From Desulfovibrio sp. (GTDB taxonomy: Bacteria; Desulfobacterota; Desulfovibrionia; Desulfovibrionales; Desulfovibrionaceae), in NCBI GenBank assembly GCA_031276785.1, contig JAISMK010000056.1:1-52543 (forward strand): 52,543 bases of DNA. The letters run 5' to 3'. The notes under the pieces were generated by a model. It searched no databases. It was not told where the DNA came from and saw nothing but the letters and a program-made list of their open reading frames with translations. The translations under genes and the position numbers were made by a program. This document shows, one piece after another, positions 37,656 to 45,953 of the stretch. The number at the start of each line of letters is the position of its first letter. The stretch's first letter is position 1.

Positions 37656-37664
37656 ACTGCTCTA
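37630..37664 (-). repeat. P1 palindromic repeat, long form; supplies stop codons for both convergent genes
   Basis: AGAGCGGTCCATCTTTTCAAAGTTAAACTGCTCTA; TAA 37653-37655 (+) and TAG 37662-37664 (-). Confidence 0.92.
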
Positions 37665-38078
37665 ACTCCGGTTCCAGGAGGCCAGATCCTTGACGGCCTT
37701 AAGCAACTCCCGCACGGATCGGTGCCAGTGGCGGACCATGTGCCGCATCAGCCCCACTTCCTCGGATTTGGCCAGCAGGCCGAAGACGGGCACGCCCCTG
37801 CCGTAGGCGGCCCCGACCTCGGCCCAGGCGTCGCAGCCCGAAGGGCCCAGGTAGATGAGCAGATCCGCCTCCAGGGCGGAGGAAGCGCAGAAGCGGAAGA
37901 TGCTCAGCCCCTCTTCGGAACCGATAAAGTTAGCGAGTTCTCGCCGGGAGAGGAAGGCTTCCTCCGGGCGGCCCTGGCGCAGCCAGGATAGGATCTCGTG
38001 CCCCTCCCGCTCCAGATGCTCCGAGAGCATCTCCACGGCGTGCTGGTGTTTCCAGGATGCGGCGATATAGATGCGCAT
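37662..38078 (-). CDS. Nucleoside 2-deoxyribosyltransferase-like protein
   Basis: MRIYIAASWKHQHAVEMLSEHLEREGHEI..., ADLLIYLGPSGCDAWAEVGAAYGRGVPVFGL. Confidence 0.5.
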   Translation of the reverse strand: MRIYIAASWKHQHAVEMLSEHLEREGHEILSWLRQGRPEEAFLSRRELANFIGSEEGLSIFRFCASSALEADLLIYLGPSGCDAWAEVGAAYGRGVPVFGLLAKSEEVGLMRHMVRHWHRSVRELLKAVKDLASWNRS

Positions 38079-38096
38079 AGCGTGTTCCTTGCGCCC

Positions 38097-38798
38097 TCAG
38101 CCGGGCCGGCGGGCCAGCCAGGACAGCCAGAAGGCGGGCCAGGCGCGCAGCAGGGCCGCGGCGGCGCGGGATCTGTGGCTGTGGCGGTTTTTCTCCTCCG
38201 GGCTCAAGGCCGCGGCTGTGCAGCCCAGAAGAGGATCGAAAAAGAGAGGATCATAGCCGAAACCGTTGCCGCCATTAGGGACAGCGGCGATGACTCCCTC
38301 CCAGACCCCCTCGGCCAGCAAATGGAGGCCGTCCGGGGCACAGGCGGCCATTACGCAACGGAAGCGGGCCGTGCGGCGATCCGGTGGAACACCGGCAAGT
38401 GCGGCCAGGAGCTTTTCCCTGTTCCGGGCATCGCGGCTTTGCGTCAGTCCGGTCGGATTTCCGCCATCAGCGGGGGGAGCCGGCCTGAGGGAGGGCTTCC
38501 GGGAGCCGGCTGCTTCCGCGCATCCGCCGTAGCGGGCGGAATAAATACCCGGCGCTCCGTTCAGGGCATCCACTTCCAGCCCGGAATCGTCGGCCAGAGC
38601 CATCCGGCGGGTGGCGGCGGCGGCGGCGCGGGCCTTGAGCAAGGCGTTTTCGGTAAAGGTTTCCCCTGTTTCCTCCACTTCCGGGCAGTAAACCGGAAGC
38701 CTCCTCAAGGGAAGGCCCAAAGGCGACAGCAGGAAAGAGATCTCGGCGAGCTTGCCTGTGTTCCTGGTGGCCAGAACGAGGGCGTCGCGGGGGATCAT
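38097..38798 (-). CDS. rdgB: XTP/dITP pyrophosphatase (RdgB/HAM1)
   Basis: LVLATRNTGKLAEISFLL, TFTENALLKARAAAAAT, ADDSGLEVDALNGAPGIYSARYGG, GFGYDPLFF. Confidence 0.95.
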   Translation of the reverse strand: MIPRDALVLATRNTGKLAEISFLLSPLGLPLRRLPVYCPEVEETGETFTENALLKARAAAAATRRMALADDSGLEVDALNGAPGIYSARYGGCAEAAGSRKPSLRPAPPADGGNPTGLTQSRDARNREKLLAALAGVPPDRRTARFRCVMAACAPDGLHLLAEGVWEGVIAAVPNGGNGFGYDPLFFDPLLGCTAAALSPEEKNRHSHRSRAAAALLRAWPAFWLSWLARRPG

Positions 38799-40267
38799 GG
38801 CGGGGGGGGCAAGGCCAGGGCGGCTGGCAGCAGCAGGGCGACTGTGGTCCCCTTGCCTGTCTGGCTTTTAAGCCACAATTTGCCGCCCATATCGTCAATG
38901 ACCTTGCGGGTCATGGCCAGGCCCAGGCCGGAGGCGCTGTCCTTGGTGGAAAAGAAGGGGTTGAAGACCTGGGCCTGGATTTCCGGAGGGATGCCGCTGC
39001 CCGTATCCTCCACGGAAATACGCACATAATCCGCCTCGCGCCGGCAACGGATGGTCAGAGCGCCGCCGCCGGGCATGGCCTCCAGAGCGTTTTTGATCAG
39101 GTTTATGAGACATTGCTTCAGGTTTTCCGCATTGCCGGCGGCTTTGGGCAGGCCGTCCTCCAGAATGACTTCGGCCCGGATGCCGCGCTCCTCACTGCCG
39201 ATGGTCATGAGATTCAGGGTCTGCCGGACCACGGACTCCACCTCGAAGACACCCATCTCCTGCCCGATGGGTCTGGCGAAATTGAGGATATTGCCCAAAA
39301 TGACATCCAGGCGGCGAGCTTCGGTGACGATGATGCGGGCCTTTTCGCGGGCATCCTCGTCCAGAGAGGGGTGACGCAGCAGGGCATTGGCAAAGCCACC
39401 TATGGAAAATAGGGGGTTGCGGATCTCGTGGGCCATGTAGGTGGAAAGTTCTCCTATGGCGGCCAGCTTTTCCGTCTGCCGCACGCGCTGTTCCATCTGG
39501 CGCCACTCCGTAACGTCCCGGCGGACATAGAGATACTGCGGCGGTCCGCCGCGGAGGTCCCGCACGGGGTAGCACAGAGCGTGCAAATGGCGGAGCCTGC
39601 CATCGGGCAGGACAACCGAACCAAGGCTTTCGGCTTTTTTCCCCGTCCTGCGCGCCTGTTCGTAGACGCAGTTCCCCTCTTTGTTTAAGAGCAGCAGGGG
39701 GTCCAGGTCCTCGTAATGGAGTCCGATACACTCCTGAATGCGCAATCCCCGGTTGACGGCGGCAAAGTGATTGATTTCGCGGATGATGCCATTATCATCC
39801 AGCAGCAGGATATCGTCTTCCACCTGGTCCATGAGCAGCAGAAAAAGGTTTTTGGCTTTGCGCAGACCTTCGCCGCCGCCGATACGCAGGCGGCCGTCAT
39901 CAACGGCTGTTGCAAGCTGGACAAGGGATCCGCCGGTGAGTATGGTCACCGGGCGCGGGGCCACGGCCCGGATGGCCCCGGCGTGGCGGCTGTCGTCACT
40001 GATATCCAGGACAAGGTCAATGCGTGGTCTGGCGGCGAAAAGTTTCTCCACTCCGGAAAAGGTGGGCAGCTTTTTTAGAAAGGCGGACAGATTGGCCGTG
40101 GAGGAGATGTCACACAGCGGCGCCCAGCCGGTGATTTTGAAGCGGGGAAAAGTGAGCAGGAAGTCTTCGCTGGTGCTCAGGCGGATGAATCTGTTAATAA
40201 GAGTTCCGTACCCCACAAGGGCGACACGGTATCGTCCTGAGCCTGTAGTGTCGGAATGCGCGGGCAT
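38795..40267 (-). CDS. Sensor histidine kinase: N-terminal Rossmann-like region + PAS + HisKA/HATPase
   Basis: RYRVALVGYGTLINRFIR..., PAS, AHEIRNPLFSIGGF (H-box), NLIKNALEAMPGGG, DTGSGIPPEI, GLGLAMTRKVI; AAAGGAG upstream of ATG 40267. Confidence 0.9.
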   Translation of the reverse strand: MPAHSDTTGSGRYRVALVGYGTLINRFIRLSTSEDFLLTFPRFKITGWAPLCDISSTANLSAFLKKLPTFSGVEKLFAARPRIDLVLDISDDSRHAGAIRAVAPRPVTILTGGSLVQLATAVDDGRLRIGGGEGLRKAKNLFLLLMDQVEDDILLLDDNGIIREINHFAAVNRGLRIQECIGLHYEDLDPLLLLNKEGNCVYEQARRTGKKAESLGSVVLPDGRLRHLHALCYPVRDLRGGPPQYLYVRRDVTEWRQMEQRVRQTEKLAAIGELSTYMAHEIRNPLFSIGGFANALLRHPSLDEDAREKARIIVTEARRLDVILGNILNFARPIGQEMGVFEVESVVRQTLNLMTIGSEERGIRAEVILEDGLPKAAGNAENLKQCLINLIKNALEAMPGGGALTIRCRREADYVRISVEDTGSGIPPEIQAQVFNPFFSTKDSASGLGLAMTRKVIDDMGGKLWLKSQTGKGTTVALLLPAALALPPPP

Positions 40268-40291
40268 GGGATCTCCTTTCACGCGGCCGCC

Positions 40292-40319
40292 GGAGCAATT
40301 TCAAAGAGAAATTGGTCTA
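40292..40319. repeat. P1 palindromic repeat, short form, in 5' leader of histidine kinase
   Basis: GGAGCAATTTCAAAGAGAAATTGGTCTA preceded by GCGGCCGCC. Confidence 0.8.
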
Positions 40320-40320
40320 A

Positions 40321-40356
40321 AAATCAACGCATTTTTAAAAATCAACGCATTTTTAA
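40321..40356. repeat. 18-bp perfect tandem duplication AAATCAACGCATTTTTAA x2, followed by P2 motif
   Basis: Direct reading; followed by CCTGGGATTGGAATAA. Confidence 0.9.
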
Positions 40357-40414
40357 CCTGGGATTGGAATAAGCAGCCATCCCAAACGAAACTTCTCTAA
40401 CGAAAGCATAGATC

Positions 40415-41785
40415 ATGCTGCGTATTTATTCAATCAGTCTCGGCTGTCCGAAAAACCTGGTGGATACGGAAAAGACCCTGGGGGGGCTGGAGCAGCTGCG
40501 CGGCGGCCTGCTGCCCGTGGATGCCGCTGAGAAGGCGGACCTCGTCTTCATCAACACCTGCGCCTTCATAGCCCCTGCGGTGGACGAATCCGTGCGGGTA
40601 ATTCTGGAGACGGCGGACCGCCTGGCGAATCTGCCTCCGGAGAGGCGGCCTCTACTGGCGGCGGCGGGTTGTCTGGTGGGGCGTTTCGGCGGAAAAGATC
40701 TGGCTCCGGACCTGCCGGAGGTAGATCTTCTGCTGGAGAGCAGGGATCTTCCTGACTGGCCGGCGCGTCTCAGCGCCGCTCTGGAGGTCCGCGCCGGCGG
40801 TCACCCCGGCTCCCCCCTCCTTCCACATCCGATCTCCCGCTTGCTGTCCACAGGCCCTTCCTATGCCTGGCTCAAAGTAAGCGAAGGCTGCCGGCAGGCC
40901 TGCTCTTTCTGCGTTATTCCCGCCATCCGTGGTTCTTTGCGCAGCGCCCCGGCCGCGTCCCTGCGGGAAGAGGCCGTCCGGCTCCTGGATCAGGGAGTGC
41001 GGGAAATCATTCTGGTGGCCCAGGATCTCACATCCTGGGGTACGGACCTGCCGGCGGGGGAGAGGCTGCCCGGGCTTCTGCGGTCCTTGCTCTCCCTGCG
41101 CGGCCTGGACCGCCTGCGTCTAATGTATCTGTACCCCTCCGGGCTCACGGATGATTTGCTGCGTTTTCTCCAAGATGCCGGCCCGCCCTTTGTGCCCTAT
41201 TTCGATATCCCCTTACAGCATGCGGCTCCCGGCATCCTGGGCCGCATGGGCCGGCCCTTCGCCGGCGATCCCCGGGCCGTTGTGGACCGCGTCCGGAAAT
41301 TTTTTCCTCAGGCGGCTCTGCGCACCAGCCTCATGGTCGGCTTTCCGGGTGAAACCGAAGCAGACTTCGACCTTCTCTGCCGCTTTGTCCGCGAGATCCG
41401 CTTTACCCATCTGGGCGTCTTCGCCTTTTCTCCTGAGGAAGGGACCCCGGCCGCCCTGCTCAAAGGACGCGTCCGCGCCCGCGTCAGCGGGGATCGCCGC
41501 AGCGTCCTCATGGGCATCCAGAAGGAGATCAGCGGAGAGCTGCTGGCCGCCTGCCTGGGGCAACGCCTGTCCATACTGGTGGACCGGCCGCAGGGGGAAT
41601 GGCCTGGCCTGCACCTGGGCCGGGCCTGGTTTCAGGCTCCGGAGGCGGACGGAGTCACCTACGTCAGCGGCCCCGGCGTTGCCCCGGGCCTCCTGGTGGA
41701 GGCGGAAATTACCGAAACATCCAGCTATGATCTTGTGGCCTTGACAGACGAAGCGGGATCTGGCGCCGGATCAGCGCGCGGGTGA
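40415..41785 (+). CDS. rimO: Ribosomal protein S12 methylthiotransferase RimO
   Basis: YSISLGCPKNLVDTEKTLGGL, INTCAFIAPAVDES, VSEGCRQACSFCVIPAIRGSLRS, MVGFPGETEADF. Confidence 0.95.
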   Translation: MLRIYSISLGCPKNLVDTEKTLGGLEQLRGGLLPVDAAEKADLVFINTCAFIAPAVDESVRVILETADRLANLPPERRPLLAAAGCLVGRFGGKDLAPDLPEVDLLLESRDLPDWPARLSAALEVRAGGHPGSPLLPHPISRLLSTGPSYAWLKVSEGCRQACSFCVIPAIRGSLRSAPAASLREEAVRLLDQGVREIILVAQDLTSWGTDLPAGERLPGLLRSLLSLRGLDRLRLMYLYPSGLTDDLLRFLQDAGPPFVPYFDIPLQHAAPGILGRMGRPFAGDPRAVVDRVRKFFPQAALRTSLMVGFPGETEADFDLLCRFVREIRFTHLGVFAFSPEEGTPAALLKGRVRARVSGDRRSVLMGIQKEISGELLAACLGQRLSILVDRPQGEWPGLHLGRAWFQAPEADGVTYVSGPGVAPGLLVEAEITETSSYDLVALTDEAGSGAGSARG

Positions 41786-41858
41786 TGCCGAGTTGTAACG
41801 GTTCTTGGGCGTTCACTTTGCTACCAAGTTGCGACCAATAGGGAGCGAATTGGTATCG

Positions 41859-41879
41859 GCTGAAGGCATGGCCTTCAGC
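41859..41879. repeat. Hairpin GCTGAAGGC-ATG-GCCTTCAGC
   Basis: Perfect 9-bp inverted repeat in the rimO / secreted-hypothetical intergenic region. Confidence 0.8.
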
Positions 41880-41911
41880 CCGCCTACAAGCATTTCAAGC
41901 GTAAAATGATG

Positions 41912-41948
41912 TAGAGCCGTCCGACTTTTTCAAAGTCAAACTGCTCTA
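41912..41948 (-). repeat. P1 palindromic repeat, long form with paired substitution; TAG is gene stop
   Basis: TAGAGCCGTCCGACTTTTTCAAAGTCAAACTGCTCTA; stop at 41946-41948 (minus). Confidence 0.93.
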
Positions 41949-42407
41949 ATACGTCCATTTCCCTTTGATATACTTGATTATTTCCGTAACTGGAGCGCGT
42001 TTCCGGGGAATAAAGGGGCCGTTCAAGGCGCCTTTCTGATCCCGGGCGGTGCAGATGTATTCAATTTCCACATAGTGCATGTAGCCGATGTAGGAAACGA
42101 GCGCGCTGTCCTCCGGCGTCAGATAGGAGGTGGAAATGGTATCCGGATCCACCTCAATGTAGCGGGCTGTAAAGGTGCCATCGTTATTCCGGCTGACCTC
42201 CTTCTTGAGGGAGGAGGGAAGGACGGCGCGGTTGATGGAGCTGATGGTCCGTCGGGCGAAGGCGTCCAGCTTCTGCTGGACCTGATCGCCGGACGCCTTG
42301 GCAGGCGCGGCCGGAAGGGAAGAGCTGCCCTGCCGTCCCTGGGCGGGTAAGGGGACAATAAAGCAAAGGATAAGGAGCAGGCAGCCTGTGGGCAAAATTT
42401 GTTTCAT
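41946..42407 (-). CDS. Small secreted protein of unknown function
   Basis: 153 aa with signal peptide (MKQILPTGCLLLILCFIVPLPAQG); no recognised domain. Confidence 0.75.
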   Translation of the reverse strand: MKQILPTGCLLLILCFIVPLPAQGRQGSSSLPAAPAKASGDQVQQKLDAFARRTISSINRAVLPSSLKKEVSRNNDGTFTARYIEVDPDTISTSYLTPEDSALVSYIGYMHYVEIEYICTARDQKGALNGPFIPRKRAPVTEIIKYIKGKWTY

Positions 42408-42465
42408 CGCGGTTTTCTCTTGGGCTGGGGAGATGCCCGTTCAGGGGTGCGCGGCCGGACTGCGT

Positions 42466-42507
42466 TCCTGAAAAAAGGCCCGGCAGTCGCCGGGCCTTTT
42501 TTCAGGA
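42466..42507 (-). terminator. Intrinsic (bidirectional-capable) terminator
   Basis: TCCTGAAAAAAGGCCCGGC-AGTC-GCCGGGCCTTTTTTCAGGA just downstream of the OmpA gene stop. Confidence 0.9.
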
Positions 42508-42514
42508 GAGAGGG

Positions 42515-43513
42515 TTAACGGAAGTCAATTTCGGCGCGCCGGTTCAGGCGGCGGCCTTCTTCCGTGCTGTTGTCGAACTTGGGATGGCTTTCGCCATAGC
42601 CCCGGGCGGAGATCTTGGAGGCGGGAATGCCCTTGTTGACCAGATAGGCCTTAACCGCGGCGGCCCGGCGCTCGGACAGGCGCTGGTTATATTCCTCCGT
42701 GCCGATGCTGCAGGTATGCCCGCTGATTTGCACGTTGCTCTGCTTGATAAGCTTGGCCAATTCATCCAGCACAGGGGTGGATTCGCGGGTCAGGGCGGAG
42801 GAGTCGAAGGCGAACTGGACGCTACGCAACACAACACCGCGCCCAAGGAAGACATCGTAGACGAACTGCTCCACCGCCGCATCGCTGGAGAGCAGGTCGG
42901 CGGCCTTCACAGAAACGCTGCATTCGGGCTGCAGGGCGGCAATGCTGTCAAGAATTTTCTGCCCCTTGTCGCTGTCCGCCAGGGAAATAACATGGAAGCA
43001 CAGGCCGGGATTTTCGCGCACGGCATCCAAGGCGGCATCCAGAGGATCATAGCCCAGATTCTTTTCGCCGTCGCTGACCAGAATGACGGCCGTGGGCCGG
43101 GCCAGGCCGCTATACAGATCCTTGGTCCAGCGGCGGATGGCGTCGCCAAGAGGGGTCAGCCTGTTGAAGACTTCATCCCTGCTCTTCAAAGCGGAGAAAG
43201 CCGTGCCGAAGGCCGCTCTGTTAAACTCGCGCTGGGATAGAATCTCCTTGTCGGAAGCGAAGGAGTGGATGCTGCCGCTGTATCCGAGCTCCGGAATTTT
43301 GTCATTGACACGGGTCAGAACGGTCTTGGCCAGATCAAACTTGAGGCCGTCCAGCGCCTTGTGCTTCAACATCATTGAGCCGGAATAGTCAATGAGGAAG
43401 TCAAAGGTGGAAACTTTGGCCGTAGCGCCCTGAACGGAGGGCGCGGCCAAGGCTGGCGCGGCAAGAACCAGAGCCATCGCCAAGGCTGCTGTTAGTAAGG
43501 GAAAACGCTTCAT
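42515..43513 (-). CDS. Exported VWA + OmpA C-terminal domain protein
   Basis: FDFLIDYSGSMMLKH (MIDAS-like), OmpA domain VQFAFDSSAL...ISGHTCSIGTEEYNQRLSERRAAAVKAYL...ESHPKFDNSTEEGRRLNRRAEI. Confidence 0.93.
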   Translation of the reverse strand: MKRFPLLTAALAMALVLAAPALAAPSVQGATAKVSTFDFLIDYSGSMMLKHKALDGLKFDLAKTVLTRVNDKIPELGYSGSIHSFASDKEILSQREFNRAAFGTAFSALKSRDEVFNRLTPLGDAIRRWTKDLYSGLARPTAVILVSDGEKNLGYDPLDAALDAVRENPGLCFHVISLADSDKGQKILDSIAALQPECSVSVKAADLLSSDAAVEQFVYDVFLGRGVVLRSVQFAFDSSALTRESTPVLDELAKLIKQSNVQISGHTCSIGTEEYNQRLSERRAAAVKAYLVNKGIPASKISARGYGESHPKFDNSTEEGRRLNRRAEIDFR

Positions 43514-43703
43514 GAGCTCCTCCAGAGGGTAAGGTGAACGGGCATGGCTGCAAAAAAGGCCAAGTATGGGTAGTCCTGGTCAGCCTAGCCGTTTTTTAAT
43601 AAAAGCACAAGCCGTCGATTCCGGACGGAACCGGAATTTTCCGCCCGTTCCGGCGCGTTTCCGGTATGCGGCACGGTAGCCGTCCCGCCGGAAAAGCCGT
43701 TCA

Positions 43704-45098
43704 TTACGCGCTGGCAGCGGGCTGCGTGCCGCCTTCACCTTCAGCGGGGGCCACCATAGCGGATTCCAAGGACTCGTCCAGTGTCGGATGGGAAAAGATC
43801 ACCGGCGGCGGCCCGCCCCTGGTCGTGCCTCCCGCCACCAGCAGGGCAGAGGCGCCGACCAGATGCGAAACATCCGCTCCCACGGCGCTGACCGCCCGCA
43901 GCCGGTTGTCGCTCCAGATCATTTTCACGAAGCCCTGGGCATGGCCGGAACTTTGGGCCATGGAGTTTTCCGCCAGAAGAGTCCTGGAGACGTAAAATGG
44001 TTCCTGCAAGCGGCCGAGTTCCGCCTCCGAAGGGCCAACGCGCATAACTTCCAGGGTTCCGTACAGGCAGGAGGGCATGGCCGGAGGGGCATACATGGCG
44101 TTGACCAGTCCCGCGGCGTGGGCCACGGCGTATCTTGCCTGGTGATCCGCCGCGTGGGCCAGCAGAGTGCGGCCGTTGCAGTCTCCCACGGCGTAGATGC
44201 CCTCGGCGCAACGCAGGCATTCGTCCGTCTTCGGCACTCCGTTGGAGCGCAGGACGGCCCCTGCCGCCTCCAGCCCCAGGCCGGCTGTGTTGGCCCGCCT
44301 GCCCACCGCCAGGAGCGACAGGGAAGCCGCCAGTTTCTCCCCGGAGGCGAAGACCAGCCTGGAGGCTCCTTCCACCGTGGCCACAGAGTCAATGCGACCG
44401 CCCGTGTGGATATCCCAACCCTCCTGGCGGAAATGCCGCAGCAGCACATCACTCACATCGGGATCCTCCGCCGGCAGAATCCGGGGCAGCCCTTCCACCA
44501 GTATGATTTTGCTTCCCAGGCGGTGAAACAGTTCCCCCACCTCCAGGCCGATGGCCCCGGCCCCGATGATGAGCAGGCTCTCCGGGGCCTTTTTCAGGTT
44601 CAGCGCCTCCGCCGGGGAGAACACCGTCTCCCCGTCCGGGGCAAGGCCCGGATATGAGGCCGGAACCGATCCGGCAGCCACGATGCAACGGGAGAAGGAA
44701 AGGGTTTTCTCTCCTCCCCCGGACATCCTGACCACCACGGAACGCGGCCCGGCGAAAACCGCCCTGCCCCGCAACAGAGTAACCCCAGCCTCCGTCAACT
44801 GCTTTTCCAGGCCGGAACGCAGCCCGGCCACAAAGCGATCCTTCCTGGCCTGGAGAGCGGCAAGATCCACGGCGGGATCCCCCGAGGCAGTCCTGTATTT
44901 TTTTTGCGCTTTCCACAGGGGAAGAAACCGGGTGCCGCCCAGAAGAAACTTGGTGGGAATGCAGCCGGTGTTCAGGCAGGTTCCCCCCGGGAGCCCAGCC
45001 TCCACCACAGTTGTGGCCAGCCCGGCCGCAACGCCGTCCCGGGCGGCCCGGCTCCCGGCCGGACCGCTGCCGATCACCAGAAGATCCACGTCTGCCAT
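43704..45098 (-). CDS. Dihydrolipoyl dehydrogenase-like class I disulfide oxidoreductase
   Basis: LLVIGSGPAGSRAA, GGTCLNTGCIPTK, IIGAGAIGLEVGELFHRLGSK, GIYAVGDCNG, FSHPTLDESL. Confidence 0.9.
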   Translation of the reverse strand: MADVDLLVIGSGPAGSRAARDGVAAGLATTVVEAGLPGGTCLNTGCIPTKFLLGGTRFLPLWKAQKKYRTASGDPAVDLAALQARKDRFVAGLRSGLEKQLTEAGVTLLRGRAVFAGPRSVVVRMSGGGEKTLSFSRCIVAAGSVPASYPGLAPDGETVFSPAEALNLKKAPESLLIIGAGAIGLEVGELFHRLGSKIILVEGLPRILPAEDPDVSDVLLRHFRQEGWDIHTGGRIDSVATVEGASRLVFASGEKLAASLSLLAVGRRANTAGLGLEAAGAVLRSNGVPKTDECLRCAEGIYAVGDCNGRTLLAHAADHQARYAVAHAAGLVNAMYAPPAMPSCLYGTLEVMRVGPSEAELGRLQEPFYVSRTLLAENSMAQSSGHAQGFVKMIWSDNRLRAVSAVGADVSHLVGASALLVAGGTTRGGPPPVIFSHPTLDESLESAMVAPAEGEGGTQPAASA

Positions 45099-45162
45099 GC
45101 CGTCTTTCTCCCTACCTGCGTACCCGGGAAGCCAGCTCCGCCCGCGCCAGGGTCAGGCCGGG

Positions 45163-45561
45163 TCATAAGGATACGCCCAGTTTGACGATTTCCTGCAACA
45201 GAGCTTCCCTGTTCAGGGGTTTGACAATATAGCCTGTGGCCTCGCCTAGAAAAAAGGCGTCATGCACCTCTTTGGCGTCATCCAGACCGGTGACCATAAG
45301 CACCTTTACCCTCTTCTCAGGAGCTATGCCCTGTTCCTTTTCGATTTCCCGGATTTCGCGCAGGGCCATCTGCCCGTCCATGTTAGGCATCAGGATATCC
45401 AAGGTTACCAGGGTATAGGGATCGTGATCCTTTAGGGCTTGGGAAAAGACAGCAATGCATTCGTCCCCGTCCGCGGCCACATCCACATCTCCAAAGGGCC
45501 TCAGCAGTTTCCGCATCAGCAGCCGGGTTTCAACATCGTCGTCCACCACAAGGAAACGCAT
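45163..45561 (-). CDS. Response regulator receiver protein (CheY-like)
   Basis: MRFLVVDDDVETRLLM, LVTLDILMPNMDG, VTGLDD, YIVKPLN; start at ATG 45561. Confidence 0.9.
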   Translation of the reverse strand: MRFLVVDDDVETRLLMRKLLRPFGDVDVAADGDECIAVFSQALKDHDPYTLVTLDILMPNMDGQMALREIREIEKEQGIAPEKRVKVLMVTGLDDAKEVHDAFFLGEATGYIVKPLNREALLQEIVKLGVSL

Positions 45562-45761
45562 GGAAGACTCCTTTTTAGGACGCGAAAAGAGGCAGTCTGA
45601 ATTTTTTCTGCCCGCTTTGAAGGTAAAAGTCAAGTGCGGCTTGGGCGTCGCCCAGGGCGCCGGGAGATTAGCCTGCCCTGCGCGGCCTCTGTCTTTTTCT
45701 TGAAAACCGTAGCGTTCTCGCCTATTATAACTCCGCTCCGCGCCCGCAGCGGGAAATACCT

Positions 45762-45813
45762 CATTCCAATTCCAGGTTAAAAATGCTTTAATTTTTGACC
45801 TGGAATTGGAATG
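45762..45813. repeat. P2 palindrome CATTCCAATTCCAGGTTAAAAAT...ATTTTTGACCTGGAATTGGAATG
   Basis: 23-nt arms with one G-U type mismatch, 6-nt loop GCTTTA. Confidence 0.9.
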
Positions 45814-45887
45814 CGAGGGCAGGATGTCACGCCGAAATGCGAAGCATTTCGAGAGGCAAGGCGAAATCACATTTTCGCCGCAGCCGA

Positions 45888-45920
45888 CAGATAAAAATTG
45901 CCGGAGGCAATTTTTATCTG
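45888..45920. repeat. Perfect hairpin CAGATAAAAATTGCC-GGA-GGCAATTTTTATCTG
   Basis: 15-bp perfect inverted repeat upstream of cpoB. Confidence 0.9.
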
Positions 45921-45953
45921 GAATCCGAATCAGACCGCAACAGCAGGAGTTCC

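Noticed and set aside
37630-37664. P1 repeats as classical Rho-independent terminators
   Set aside because: AT-rich stems without a clear following U-tract in most copies; terminator function remains possible but not supported by sequence alone.
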